Positions 35,404 through 45,183 of a stretch of 64,000 bases of DNA are shown here, piece after piece; the first letter of the stretch is position 1, and each line of letters begins with the position of its first letter. The position numbers and the translations under genes were made by a program. Below the pieces are notes generated by a model, which worked only from the letters and a program-made list of their open reading frames with translations, did not search any database and was not told the origin of the DNA. The DNA is from Anaerolineaceae bacterium UBA6086. GTDB taxonomy: Bacteria > Chloroflexota > Anaerolineae > Anaerolineales > Anaerolineaceae. The DNA lies in NCBI GenBank assembly GCA_002436005.1, contig DIXG01000088.1:17290-81289 (forward strand). The letters are read 5' to 3'.

Positions 35404-36199
35404 ACCCTTATTTAAAGCAGTCGGTTTATCCAAAGAATTTGGATTTGGACGCCAAAAAACACTTGCCGTGAATCAGGTTGACCTTGCGCTTGAAGAAGGC
35501 GAGGTGATTACGATTGTTGGCGAATCGGGCAGCGGCAAGACCACTCTGGCGAAAATGATCCTGGGATTGATCAGTCCAACGGGAGGCGAAGTTTTTTTTC
35601 GCGGTGAGCCGAGAGATATCAGCACTTATCGCAAGAAATTAGCCTATTGGAAAAACATTCAAGCGATTTTTCAGGATCCATATTCTTCTTTTAACATTTT
35701 TACCAAAATTGATACGGTGTTGTTGGACTGTATTCGAATGCGCGGCAACGGTAATCTTCCGCGTGAGAAAAAACGCGAGATGATGGCGGAAGCCTGCAGT
35801 TTTGTCAATTTAAAATTTGAGGAGTTAACCAATAAATATCCCTTCGAGCTTTCTGGCGGGCAGATGCAGCGTTTGATGATCGCGCGCATTTTCCTGCTTG
35901 ATCCGAAGATATTAATTGCGGACGAGATCACATCGATGATTGATGCCTGTTCCCGGGCGACCATCCTGGATATGCTGATGGAATTACGCGACAAAATCGG
36001 GATGACGGTAGTCTTCATCACGCATGATGTCGGTCTGGCATATTATGTGTCTGACAAGGTTTACATCATGGAGCACGGAAAATTTGTGGAAAGCGGCACA
36101 CCAGACGAAGTGATTTTGAATCCGAAGGGCGACTATACCAAACGATTGATCAGTGATGTGCCCAAGATTTATGAGGAGTGGGATCTCTCAACGGTGTGA
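35387..36199 (+). CDS. ABC transporter ATP-binding protein, DppF/OppF type
   Basis: This second ATPase has Walker A GESGSGKTT, Q-loop AIFQDPYSSFN, signature LSGGQMQR, Walker B ILIADEITSMID and FITHDV. At 270 residues it lacks the Cys-rich C-terminal extension of its partner. It would form a heterodimer with the preceding gene product. The overlap of the reading frames suggests coupled translation and equal amounts. Confidence 0.93.
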   Translation: MPNQTEPLFKAVGLSKEFGFGRQKTLAVNQVDLALEEGEVITIVGESGSGKTTLAKMILGLISPTGGEVFFRGEPRDISTYRKKLAYWKNIQAIFQDPYSSFNIFTKIDTVLLDCIRMRGNGNLPREKKREMMAEACSFVNLKFEELTNKYPFELSGGQMQRLMIARIFLLDPKILIADEITSMIDACSRATILDMLMELRDKIGMTVVFITHDVGLAYYVSDKVYIMEHGKFVESGTPDEVILNPKGDYTKRLISDVPKIYEEWDLSTV

Positions 36200-36259
36200 A
36201 GGAGAACTGTTCTACCGATCCTGTAAAGCCAATTGATATTCAAAAAGGATTATGGAGTA

Positions 36260-38527
36260 ATGGAAAAAATTGATAACCTAATTTCACAAATGACTCTGGA
36301 GGAAAAGGCAGCGCTTTGCACCGGTGCGAGCGCCTGGACAACGACAGCTGTTGAAAGGCTTGGCATCCCTTCGATGTTCGTTTCCGATGGACCCCATGGC
36401 GTTCGTAAAGTGCCAAATGAAAATGATATTGCTCAGACAAGTTTGCCAGCCACCTGTTTTCCAACTGCATCCTGCCAGGCTTCGAGCTGGAATATTGACC
36501 TGGTAAGGCAAATGGGCGAAGCTATGGCAGAAGAAGCGCATGCCCTTGACGTGGATGTGCTGCTTGGCCCGGGCGTCAATATCAAGCGGACGCCGCTTTG
36601 TGGACGAAATTTTGAATACTATTCTGAAGACCCCTTTCTTTCTGGCGAAATGGGTGCCAGCCTGATCAAAGGCATTCAGAGCAAGGGCGTGGGAACGTCG
36701 CTCAAACACTTTGCAGCCAATAACCAGGAATATCAGCGTTTCGTCATCGATGCACGGGTGGACGAACGAACCCTGCGCGAGATTTATTTACGCTCCTTTG
36801 AAAACGCCGTGAAGAAAGCCAAGCCCTGGACGGTGATGTGCGCTTATAACAAGCTCAATGGGGATTACGCCTCTGAACATCATGAACTGCTGGTGGATAT
36901 CTTGAAGGAGGAATGGGGTTTTGAAGGGCTGGTTGTCTCCGATTGGGGTGCAGTGCATGATCGGGTCAAATCGCTGAAGGGTGGGTTGGATCTTGAGATG
37001 CCAGGACCGCGCGATCGCCGTGTGCAGGCTGTTGTAGAAGCAATCAAATCCGGGGACATTGCGATGGAAGTTTTGGATGAGGCGGTGCGCCGGATACTGC
37101 AAATTGTCTTTAAGGCGCAGGACTCTCACCAGGAGATGGCGCTGGATGTGGAAGGCCACCATCAATTAGCCAAAAAGATTGTGGGAGAAAGCATTGTTCT
37201 GCTGAAAAATGATGGCATCTTGCCCCTCAGCGGGCAAAAGAAAATTGCGGTGATCGGGCGTTCGGCGAAGGTGCCCAATTACCAGGGCGGCGGCAGCTCT
37301 CATATCAATCCGACTAGAGTAGATATTCCTCTGGATGAAATTAGGAAATTGGCTGGAGACGCAGACATTGTCTTTGCCCAGGGTTATTCTGGTGGAGATG
37401 AATTTGATCAGGGCTTGCTGGATGAAGCCGCCGATGTGGCACAATCAGCTGATGTGGCGTTGGTCTTCCTTGCTCTGCCGAGCTCCAAAGAATCCGAAGG
37501 GTATGATCGAGAGGATCTGGACCTGACCGAACAACAGCTGGCGCTGATTGATGCTGTGGCGGCTGTGCAATCGAAAACGATTGTCATCCTGAACAGTGGA
37601 TCGGTGATTGCTGTACACCCCTGGGTTGAGAAAGTGAATGCGCTTTTGCAAGCCTGGATGATGGGGCAGGCAGGCGCAGGTGCAATCGCTGAAGTTTTAT
37701 TTGGCGTTGTGAATCCGAGCGGCAAGCTGGCTGAGACTTACCCAATCAGGCTGGAAGATACGCCGGCGTACATCAATTTCCCCGGAGATGTAGGACAGGT
37801 TCGGTATGGGGAAGGTCTCTATGTCGGGTATCGCTATTACGATAAGAAAAAGGTGTCGGTACAGTTCCCCTTTGGATATGGGCTCAGCTACACGACCTTT
37901 GAATACAGCAACGCCCGGGCAGCGGAAGCGTTTGATGATGTGGATGGACTAACGGTTTCTGTCGATATCACCAATACCGGGAAGGTGGCGGGGAGTGAAG
38001 TTGTCCAGGTATATGTGCAGGATAAAGACTCCACACTCGATCGCCCGATCAAAGAATTGAAGGGCTTTGCCAAGGTTTACCTTGAGCCCGGAAAGACACA
38101 GACAGTATCAATTAACCTGGATTTCCGTGCTTTTGCCTACTACCATCCCAAATATTCATCATGGATCACAGAAGATGGTGAATTTGATATTTTGATCGGT
38201 GCATCCTCGCAGGATATTCGCCAGATATTGACGACGACCATGCGGTCCTCCCTTCAGTTGCCCTGCGTTTTGGATCATGAATCCACGCTTCGAGAATGGC
38301 TTGATGACCCGAGAGGTGCTGCTGCGCTGGGACCCATGATCGATGAAATGAAGAAGCAGTTTGGCGCATTCCTGGGTGGGGATGAAGGGATCGGGATGGA
38401 TCCACTGGCTATGATCCAGGATATGCCCTTGCCCAGCATCCTGATGTTCCAACCACAATTTCTACCGATGCCTGTGGAGGAGATGATGGATGTATTTCTG
38501 CAGCAGGCACATAGTAAAGATGCTTAA
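36260..38527 (+). CDS. Glycoside hydrolase family 3, beta-glucosidase type
   Basis: The start at 36260 (MEKIDNLISQMTLEEKAALC) fits GH3 N termini; AAGGA lies 10 bases upstream. The (beta/alpha)8 domain carries DGPHGVR, LKHFAANNQE and the nucleophile Asp228 in VVSDWGAVHD. The alpha/beta sandwich carries KESEGYDREDLDL with the probable acid/base Glu. A fibronectin-like domain (about 555-665) and about 85 helical residues complete 755 residues. No signal peptide, so it cleaves imported beta-glucosides in the cytoplasm. Known GH3 enzymes with this layout act on cellobiose, laminaribiose and similar sugars. Confidence 0.93.
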   Translation: MEKIDNLISQMTLEEKAALCTGASAWTTTAVERLGIPSMFVSDGPHGVRKVPNENDIAQTSLPATCFPTASCQASSWNIDLVRQMGEAMAEEAHALDVDVLLGPGVNIKRTPLCGRNFEYYSEDPFLSGEMGASLIKGIQSKGVGTSLKHFAANNQEYQRFVIDARVDERTLREIYLRSFENAVKKAKPWTVMCAYNKLNGDYASEHHELLVDILKEEWGFEGLVVSDWGAVHDRVKSLKGGLDLEMPGPRDRRVQAVVEAIKSGDIAMEVLDEAVRRILQIVFKAQDSHQEMALDVEGHHQLAKKIVGESIVLLKNDGILPLSGQKKIAVIGRSAKVPNYQGGGSSHINPTRVDIPLDEIRKLAGDADIVFAQGYSGGDEFDQGLLDEAADVAQSADVALVFLALPSSKESEGYDREDLDLTEQQLALIDAVAAVQSKTIVILNSGSVIAVHPWVEKVNALLQAWMMGQAGAGAIAEVLFGVVNPSGKLAETYPIRLEDTPAYINFPGDVGQVRYGEGLYVGYRYYDKKKVSVQFPFGYGLSYTTFEYSNARAAEAFDDVDGLTVSVDITNTGKVAGSEVVQVYVQDKDSTLDRPIKELKGFAKVYLEPGKTQTVSINLDFRAFAYYHPKYSSWITEDGEFDILIGASSQDIRQILTTTMRSSLQLPCVLDHESTLREWLDDPRGAAALGPMIDEMKKQFGAFLGGDEGIGMDPLAMIQDMPLPSILMFQPQFLPMPVEEMMDVFLQQAHSKDA

Positions 38528-38573
38528 ACTTACCGGGAAGCCTGCTGCGAATGTTTTTTGATGATTTTGACTG

Positions 38574-38609
38574 GATCGGTGAAAAATGAATCCTCATTTT
38601 TCACCGATC
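38574..38609. other. Perfect 16-bp hairpin between GH3 and the first GH94 gene
   Basis: Positions 38574-38589 pair without mismatch with 38594-38609 around a four-base loop. No T run follows, so a simple terminator is unlikely. It may be an RNase-processing or stability element in the operon mRNA. The remaining 140 bases up to 38747 show no further structure I can name. Confidence 0.75.
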
Positions 38610-38746
38610 TGTCATGTAATGGTAGAGTCTTTCGGAATTTTACGTATGTTTTGTCTTTTGCCCGGCGCCTGTGCCCATCTGTGATGTGTAAATTGCTCTG
38701 CTGGTGTAGGATTGGGTGTTTTTTGATTTTTGGAGAATGAACAGTA

Positions 38747-41185
38747 ATGCGATATGGTTATTTTGACGATCAAAACCGGGAATATGTCATTACACAGCCG
38801 GACACACCGCTGCCCTGGATTAACTATCTTGGCATGGTGGATTATTTTGGTTTGATCTCAAATACCGCCGGTGGGTATTCGTTTTTCCAGGATGCGCGCC
38901 TGCGCCGCCTGACACGGTATCGCTATAACAACGTACCTCCCGATATCGGTGGGCGTTACCTTTACCTACGGGATAACAAAGATGGCACCTTTTGGTCACC
39001 CACCTGGATGCCCACCCGGCATCCGTTGGAGGATTATTCCTGCCGGCACGGCATGGGCTATTCCCGGATCGGGTCCACCTTTCACGGTATTCGGGCTGAC
39101 ATTAATTATTTTGTTCCGCCAAATGAGACATTAGAGATCTGGGACCTGACTCTTGAGAATCAATCCGAGGAAACCCTCACCCTCTCTGCCTTTTCTTGCG
39201 TGGAGTTTTGCCTTTGGGATGCGCTGGATGATGCAACCAATTTTCAACGTAATTTGAGCATCGGCGAGCTGGAAGTGGAAGGGTCCGTCATTTATCACAA
39301 GACGGAATATCGCGAACGCCGGAATCATTTTGCCTATTTCGCCTGCTCTGAACCGCTGGCAGGGTTTGAGACCCAGCGCGAGTCTTTCCTGGGACCCTAT
39401 CGAGGCTGGGAATCTCCGCAGGTGGTTGAATCGGATCGTTCGACCAATTCACTCAAAACAGGCTGGTCGCCTGTGGGTGTACATCACCTGCGGTTCGTCC
39501 TGGCACCCGGAGAAAAGAAACGGGTGATTTTCCTTCTGGGTTATCACGAGAACTCGCCGGATGAAAAATTCTCACCACGCGGATCGCAAACGATTAACAA
39601 ACGAACCATCGGACCTGTGATTCAGGCTTATCTTGACCCACAGAGGGTGGATGAGGCGTTTCAGGCGTTGCTGGGGGTTTGGGACGAATTGTTAGGTGTA
39701 ATCCAGGTGCACACCCCCGATGAACACGTGGACCGGATGGTCAATATCTGGAACGCCTATCAATGTATGGTGACTTTCAACCTTTCCCGTTCTGCGTCCT
39801 ACTTCGAATCGGGGATCGGGCGCGGCATGGGATTTCGCGATTCAAACCAGGATTTGCTTGGGTTTATTCACATGGTGCCCGACCGGGCACGCCAGCGGAT
39901 TTTGGATCTGGCGTCCACTCAGCTTGAAAATGGCGGAGCATTTCATCAATATCAGCCTCTCACCAAGCGCGGCAATGATTCAATTGGCAGCAATTTTAAT
40001 GATGATCCCCTGTGGCTGGTGTTGAGCGCTGCGGCTTATCTGAAAGAAACCGCGGATTGGGACATTCTGAAGGAGCGCATTCCGTTTGAAAACAAACCCG
40101 GGACAGAAGCCAGCCTTTTAGATCACCTGCGGCGCAGCATTCAGTATGTGATTGATAATATTGGACCGCACGGGTTACCGTTGATAGGTCGGGCAGACTG
40201 GAATGATTGTCTGAACCTGAATACCTTCTCGCATAATCCCGGGGAATCCTTCCAGACCACGACAAATCGGGATGGCAAGGTTGCTGAATCTGTGGTGATC
40301 GCTGCCCTGTTTACCATGGCAGCCATGGAGCTCTCCAAAATCACCCATCGCCTGGGGATGAGGGAAGAATCTGAGCGACTTTCGGGTCTGGCAGATGGCA
40401 TGGCTGCAACAACTCGCCGCTATGGATGGGATGGGGGATGGTTTTTACGGGCTTATGATCATTTCGGGCAACCGGTGGGCTCAAAATCCTGTGAGGAAGG
40501 CAAAATCTATATTGAACCGCAGGGATTATGCACAATGGCTGGGATTGGGGTCAGCGAGGGGCTGGCAGAGACGGCATTGAAGGCTGTGGAGCGGCACCTG
40601 GCAACAGAACATGGTATCCTGCTGTTACAGCCGCCCTACCAATCTTATCACCTTCATCTGGGTGAAATTTCTTCCTACCCACCCGGCTTCAAGGAAAATG
40701 CCAGCGTCTTCTGCCACACCAATCCCTGGATCATGATTGCGGAAGCCATACTTGGCGCTGGTGATCGAGCGCTGGATTACTACCTGCGTATCAACCCCTC
40801 TTACCGGGAGATCATGAGCGATTTGCACCGCTGCGAGCCCTATGTTTATGCCCAGATGATTGCTGGCAAGGATTCAGATGCATTTGGCGAGGCAAAGAAT
40901 GCCTGGCTGACGGGAACGGCAGCCTGGAATTTTGTCGCCATCACACAGTGGATTTTGGGCATCCGTCCAGACTTTGATGGTCTGCGATTGGAGCCCGTCC
41001 TGCCAGATAAGTGGGAAGGGTTCAGTGTTGTGCGCAAGTTCCGCGGCAGCACCTATCATATCACGGTCAGACGGAAAGGCAGGGGAAACGAGTTGACGCT
41101 GATGGTGAATGGGCAGCCGGTTGAAGGCACGCTGATCCCTGTGGTGGAGGCAGAACAGGTGGATGTTGAGGTGACCATCGGTTAG
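38747..41185 (+). CDS. Cellobiose phosphorylase, GH94
   Basis: With 812 residues it matches clostridial cellobiose phosphorylases in length. The N-terminal beta-sandwich domain (MRYGYFDDQNREYVITQPDT) is followed by an (alpha/alpha)6 barrel. The probable catalytic Asp487 lies in GRADWNDCLNL, followed by PGESFQTT, the context known from characterised cellobiose phosphorylases. It would split cellobiose with phosphate into glucose 1-phosphate and glucose in the cytoplasm, which saves ATP. No signal peptide. It follows GH3 after 219 bases containing a hairpin and probably shares the operon promoter. Confidence 0.85.
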   Translation: MRYGYFDDQNREYVITQPDTPLPWINYLGMVDYFGLISNTAGGYSFFQDARLRRLTRYRYNNVPPDIGGRYLYLRDNKDGTFWSPTWMPTRHPLEDYSCRHGMGYSRIGSTFHGIRADINYFVPPNETLEIWDLTLENQSEETLTLSAFSCVEFCLWDALDDATNFQRNLSIGELEVEGSVIYHKTEYRERRNHFAYFACSEPLAGFETQRESFLGPYRGWESPQVVESDRSTNSLKTGWSPVGVHHLRFVLAPGEKKRVIFLLGYHENSPDEKFSPRGSQTINKRTIGPVIQAYLDPQRVDEAFQALLGVWDELLGVIQVHTPDEHVDRMVNIWNAYQCMVTFNLSRSASYFESGIGRGMGFRDSNQDLLGFIHMVPDRARQRILDLASTQLENGGAFHQYQPLTKRGNDSIGSNFNDDPLWLVLSAAAYLKETADWDILKERIPFENKPGTEASLLDHLRRSIQYVIDNIGPHGLPLIGRADWNDCLNLNTFSHNPGESFQTTTNRDGKVAESVVIAALFTMAAMELSKITHRLGMREESERLSGLADGMAATTRRYGWDGGWFLRAYDHFGQPVGSKSCEEGKIYIEPQGLCTMAGIGVSEGLAETALKAVERHLATEHGILLLQPPYQSYHLHLGEISSYPPGFKENASVFCHTNPWIMIAEAILGAGDRALDYYLRINPSYREIMSDLHRCEPYVYAQMIAGKDSDAFGEAKNAWLTGTAAWNFVAITQWILGIRPDFDGLRLEPVLPDKWEGFSVVRKFRGSTYHITVRRKGRGNELTLMVNGQPVEGTLIPVVEAEQVDVEVTIG

Positions 41186-41242
41186 TGTTAGCATCGGTCA
41201 GATTTTTCAGTTCAAATAAGTTTGCAGAAGGGATGCTTTGCT

Positions 41243-43660
41243 ATGGCGAGTTATGGTTTTTTTGATGATGCCAACCATGAGTATGTGATCACCAACCCGA
41301 AAACCCCAGTCAAATGGATTAACTACATTGGGTCACTGAGTTTTGGCGGATTTGTGGATCAGACCGGGGGGATGTTGATCTGCCGCCAGGACCCCGCATT
41401 GAACCGCATCACGCGCTATCTGACGCAGGGACCCCCCTCAGAGTTCAAGGGCACCACACTCTATTTGCGTCTCCCGGGGGACAAGGGGGGCTACGAGGTG
41501 TTTTCGCCCTTTTACGTGCCAACACTAACGCCCCTCACCCGTTACACCTGCCATGTGGGGTTGGGGTATTCAAAATTTATTTCCGAGTATCGGGGTATTC
41601 AAACCGAGGTGTGCATCTTTGTGCCATTGAATGCAAACCTGGTGATTCAACAGGTGACAGTGAACAACCTGACCGAGAAGGATCAAAATGTAGATGTGAT
41701 CCCGGTAGTGGAATATACCCATCCGGATGCGCTCAAACAGCTGATCAATGCCGATTGGGTACCGCAGACCATGCAGTCCTACCACGATGTGGATTTCAGG
41801 GGGCTGACAATCCTCAGCCAGGCGCCATTTATGTTTAAAGGCCGTCGCAGGAATTACATCACTGCCAACTTGTCCGCCACTTCTTACGAAACCGATCGAG
41901 GTGCGTTCCTGGGCGACCAGGGTTACGGCAGCTGGGCGTCACCTCAGAGCCTACAGGCGCCAGAGCTTGGCAGCAATTTGGCTTTGCGCGGGGACAATAT
42001 CAGTGCGTTGATGCTTCACCTGGGCGACATCCCGCCGGGCGAGAGCCGTCAGGCGATTATTTTGCTGGGGCAGACAGATAAATTCAAGGATGGTGTGCCT
42101 GAGATTGAGGATTATCGGGAAGCTGAGCGTGTGGAAGCTGCCTTCGCTGAGATCCGTGCGTTTTGGCAGAATGTGCTTTCAACAGCCCAAGTTTTGACAC
42201 CAGACCCGGCTATGGACCGCATGCTCAACATCCACAACCCGCGTCAGTGCGTGGTCACAATGAACTGGTCCCGTTATCTCTCGTTGTACCAGCTGGGTTT
42301 TGGCGCGCGGGGGATGGGGTTCCGCGACAGCTCGCAAGATGTGATGGGCGCGCTGCCGGCTTTACCGGAAGCCTGTAAGCAATTACTGCTCAAGCTGATG
42401 CGGGTGCAGAAGCGGGATGGCTCTGCCATGCACCAGTTCAACCCCCTGACCATGATTGCCAATATGGGGGATTCTGCTGGCGAAGAGGATCGCCCAAACT
42501 TTTACAGTGACGACCATCTGTGGGGCGTACTGGCTGTTGTAGAATACCTGAAGGAGACGGGCGATCTCGGATTTCTTGAGGAGGTCATTCCCTTTTATGA
42601 GAAAGACCGGCAAGAGGCTCCGATGGAAGCCGGCAGCCTGTGGGAACATCTGAGGCGCGCCATCCACTTCACCCATGAAAACACCGGTGCCCACGGGTTG
42701 CCCCTGCTGGGGTTTGCGGATTGGAATGATACTGTCAACCTTCCAGCGGGAGCCGAGTCCTTGTTCACAGCGCATCTGTATGGCTGGGCGCTTTTGGAAA
42801 TGATTGGACTGGCAGAAAAACTTGGCGAAGATGAAACGGTTGAGACCTATTCCGCTTTCTACCAGTCGATGCAGGATATTGTGAACGCGGTGGCGTGGGA
42901 TGGCGAATGGTATGTGCGTTATTTTGACCATCAAGGCGGCCTTCTCGGTTCTCACCGCAATTCGCAGGGAAAGATCTTCACCAACGCCCAGTCGTGGGCA
43001 GTTCTTTCCGGGTTTGCGCCGGAAAGGTGGAGTTTACAGGCATTGGACTCGGTCTTTGAACACCTGAATACCGCTCACGGCATCAAACTCAGCACGCCGG
43101 GATATGATGGGTTTGATCCGGATAAGGGCGGTGTGACCACCTATCCACCAGGAGCGAAGGAGAACGGCGGCATCTTTTTGCATGCCAATCCCTGGGTGAT
43201 GATTGCTGAGACCCTGCTGGGACGGGGGGATCGGGCATACCAGTATTACCGGCAGATCAACCCGGCAACAAAGAATGACCTGGCAGATGTTTTTGAATGT
43301 GAGCCCTATGTCTATCCACAAAACATCCTGGGCGATGAACATCCTCAATTTGGATTGGCGCGCAATGCCTGGTTGACGGGGACGGCATCCTGGGCTTACC
43401 AGGCGGGGTTGAAATATATTCTGGGCGTGCGTCCGGAATATGACGGCCTGCGCCTGGATCCCTGCGTCCCATCCGACTGGCAACGATTCTCGATCACAAG
43501 GCATTTCAGGGGAGCGGAATATACGATCCAGGTGGAAAATCCTGATGGTGTGCAGAAAGGCGTGAAGACTATCCGCGTGGATGGCGACTTATTAGAGGGC
43601 ACGCTGCTGCCGGTATTCGCGGATGGCAAAGTTCATCAAATTGAGGTTGTGATGGGATAG
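41243..43660 (+). CDS. GH94 glycoside phosphorylase, second paralogue of uncertain specificity
   Basis: The start at 41243 (MASYGFFDDANHEYVITNPK) has AAGGGA nine bases upstream. The 805-residue protein is collinear with the preceding phosphorylase. The catalytic context differs: GFADWNDTVNLPAGAESLF with probable catalytic Asp496, against GRADWNDCLNL in the neighbour. Residues after the catalytic motif shape the acceptor site, so it may act on another beta-glucobiose, such as laminaribiose or sophorose, or on longer oligomers. This is inference. It ends the operon and is followed by a strong terminator. Confidence 0.82.
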   Translation: MASYGFFDDANHEYVITNPKTPVKWINYIGSLSFGGFVDQTGGMLICRQDPALNRITRYLTQGPPSEFKGTTLYLRLPGDKGGYEVFSPFYVPTLTPLTRYTCHVGLGYSKFISEYRGIQTEVCIFVPLNANLVIQQVTVNNLTEKDQNVDVIPVVEYTHPDALKQLINADWVPQTMQSYHDVDFRGLTILSQAPFMFKGRRRNYITANLSATSYETDRGAFLGDQGYGSWASPQSLQAPELGSNLALRGDNISALMLHLGDIPPGESRQAIILLGQTDKFKDGVPEIEDYREAERVEAAFAEIRAFWQNVLSTAQVLTPDPAMDRMLNIHNPRQCVVTMNWSRYLSLYQLGFGARGMGFRDSSQDVMGALPALPEACKQLLLKLMRVQKRDGSAMHQFNPLTMIANMGDSAGEEDRPNFYSDDHLWGVLAVVEYLKETGDLGFLEEVIPFYEKDRQEAPMEAGSLWEHLRRAIHFTHENTGAHGLPLLGFADWNDTVNLPAGAESLFTAHLYGWALLEMIGLAEKLGEDETVETYSAFYQSMQDIVNAVAWDGEWYVRYFDHQGGLLGSHRNSQGKIFTNAQSWAVLSGFAPERWSLQALDSVFEHLNTAHGIKLSTPGYDGFDPDKGGVTTYPPGAKENGGIFLHANPWVMIAETLLGRGDRAYQYYRQINPATKNDLADVFECEPYVYPQNILGDEHPQFGLARNAWLTGTASWAYQAGLKYILGVRPEYDGLRLDPCVPSDWQRFSITRHFRGAEYTIQVENPDGVQKGVKTIRVDGDLLEGTLLPVFADGKVHQIEVVMG

Positions 43661-43694
43661 GCTGGCTTGGCTTAACCTGTTGGATAAAAAATTA

Positions 43695-43716
43695 CCCCCT
43701 GAGTTTTTTCAGGGGG
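43695..43716. terminator. Bidirectional terminator between the GH94 and M23 peptidase genes
   Basis: CCCCCTGA (43695-43702) pairs with TCAGGGGG (43709-43716). Read leftward it is followed by a T run (TAATTTTTT), which suits the convergent peptidase gene; it can also end the sugar operon. Confidence 0.82.
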
Positions 43717-43743
43717 GAAGTTTGTTAAATTTATCAGATGAGA

Positions 43744-44958
43744 TCAGTTCAGAAAATCCCAGGGGTTGACGCGCCCATAGTCATCGCTGCGCATTTCAAA
43801 GTGCAAATGGGGGCCGGTGGATTTGCCGGTGCTGCCCATCAGACCGATGGTGTCACCCTGGTAGACCTCCTGTCCGCAGTTTACGTTAATGACGCTCAGG
43901 TGAGCATAGAGCGTTTGCCAGCCAGACCCGTGGTCAATCACAATCATTTCGCCATAGCCATAATCGTTCCAACCGGCATAGACCACCACGCCGTGATCAG
44001 CGGCGTAGATCGGGTTGCCAAGGCGGCCTGCGATGTCGATGGCAAAGTGGTTCGTCTCCGGGCTATAGTCATAACCCGATAGGTAGCGTTCTGTTGACGG
44101 CCAGATGAAGGTGAGCGAGCCGCTAATGCCATCAAAGCTGCCAGAGCAAGCGCCTGGGCCAAGGTGTTTGGCGGTGGCTGGCTCATCCCGGCTGATACGA
44201 GGGGTGCGCCAATCTGTAAAGGTGCCCTGACCGCCAGGAATCACCAGCATTTTTTCGGGAGGGATATTGGGATTGGCATAATCGCCAATCGTGTTGAGGT
44301 TCAAGCCATTGCCCGGATAGTTGATGATATCTTCTGGTGTTACGTTGTAAACTTCCGCCACGCCGTTCAAGCCCTCGCCAGCGCTCCACATGTGATAGAC
44401 GCCGTCCACCGGCAGGATGTTGAGCGTTTGCCCGGGAAGGATGAAGTGGGGATCATCACCGAGGGTGTAGCGGTTTCCCCACAGGATCGTTTCTGGCTTC
44501 AGGTTGAATTTATCGGCAATTGAAAAGATCGAGTCTCCTGTTTCAACGGTATATTGGATCACTTCATTCCGATCCTGGTCCACCGTTAGCATGGTGTGCA
44601 AATCGGCGGATCGATAGAAACCATCTGCATTGCTGCCGCCTGCATGAAAAGAGGGCGGGGGCACGGTGGCTGTGGGTTCGGCAAAGGCTGCCGCGTTGGC
44701 AACATTTACCGTTTCATCGGCAATTTCCGGGTTATTTTGGTAGAAGGTGTTCATGACCCACGCAACGAGCAGCACCAGCAGGAGGGTGATGCTGGCTGTT
44801 CCAACCCTCAGGGCTGTTTCGCCCAGGCCAAAGCGGCGCAAACGATCCCAAAAACGCACCAGAGAGAGTTCAGGTGTCTGGATATCCTTCCTGGTTGAAA
44901 TTTTGTCAGGAGCTGGCTCTGGATCAGGTCGCTGCCAGGGGTCTTTTTTGTCAGGCAT
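43744..44958 (-). CDS. LysM and M23 family peptidoglycan peptidase
   Basis: A cytoplasmic N terminus (about 50 residues) precedes one membrane helix (about 55-72, ITLLLVLLVAWVMNTF). The outer part has LysM-like repeats at about 138-185 (QYTVETGDSIFSIADKF) and 190-245. The M23 domain follows, with zinc ligands in NHFAIDIA and HLHFEM and the catalytic His in YAHLS. It should cleave peptide cross-links in the cell wall, or activate amidases, from a membrane-tethered position. Confidence 0.92.
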   Translation of the reverse strand: MPDKKDPWQRPDPEPAPDKISTRKDIQTPELSLVRFWDRLRRFGLGETALRVGTASITLLLVLLVAWVMNTFYQNNPEIADETVNVANAAAFAEPTATVPPPSFHAGGSNADGFYRSADLHTMLTVDQDRNEVIQYTVETGDSIFSIADKFNLKPETILWGNRYTLGDDPHFILPGQTLNILPVDGVYHMWSAGEGLNGVAEVYNVTPEDIINYPGNGLNLNTIGDYANPNIPPEKMLVIPGGQGTFTDWRTPRISRDEPATAKHLGPGACSGSFDGISGSLTFIWPSTERYLSGYDYSPETNHFAIDIAGRLGNPIYAADHGVVVYAGWNDYGYGEMIVIDHGSGWQTLYAHLSVINVNCGQEVYQGDTIGLMGSTGKSTGPHLHFEMRSDDYGRVNPWDFLN

Positions 44959-45081
44959 GATGTGAAGTTTAGCACGATTCGGTTGGAAAGGCGAGTCTTT
45001 TGTAGACCCTTAGCATAAAAATACATATAATATTATGCGTAAATTTGATTTCATAAAATTATTCTGCAAACCCCATCCATC

Positions 45082-45112
45082 AAAAATCCCCGGGCGAAAG
45101 GTGCTCGGGGAT
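45082..45112 (-). terminator. Terminator of the ssb-DUF3467-translin operon
   Basis: On the minus strand ATCCCCGAGC pairs with GCCCGGGGAT around a seven-base loop (10-bp stem with one G-U pair), directly followed by TTTTT. It lies about 70 bases after the last stop codon. Confidence 0.85.
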
Positions 45113-45183
45113 GTCATTTGAGTGCAAGATGCTGCGCTTAATCACAGAAAGCGGTTGCCAATATCCTCAAGGTCAGCAGTGGT

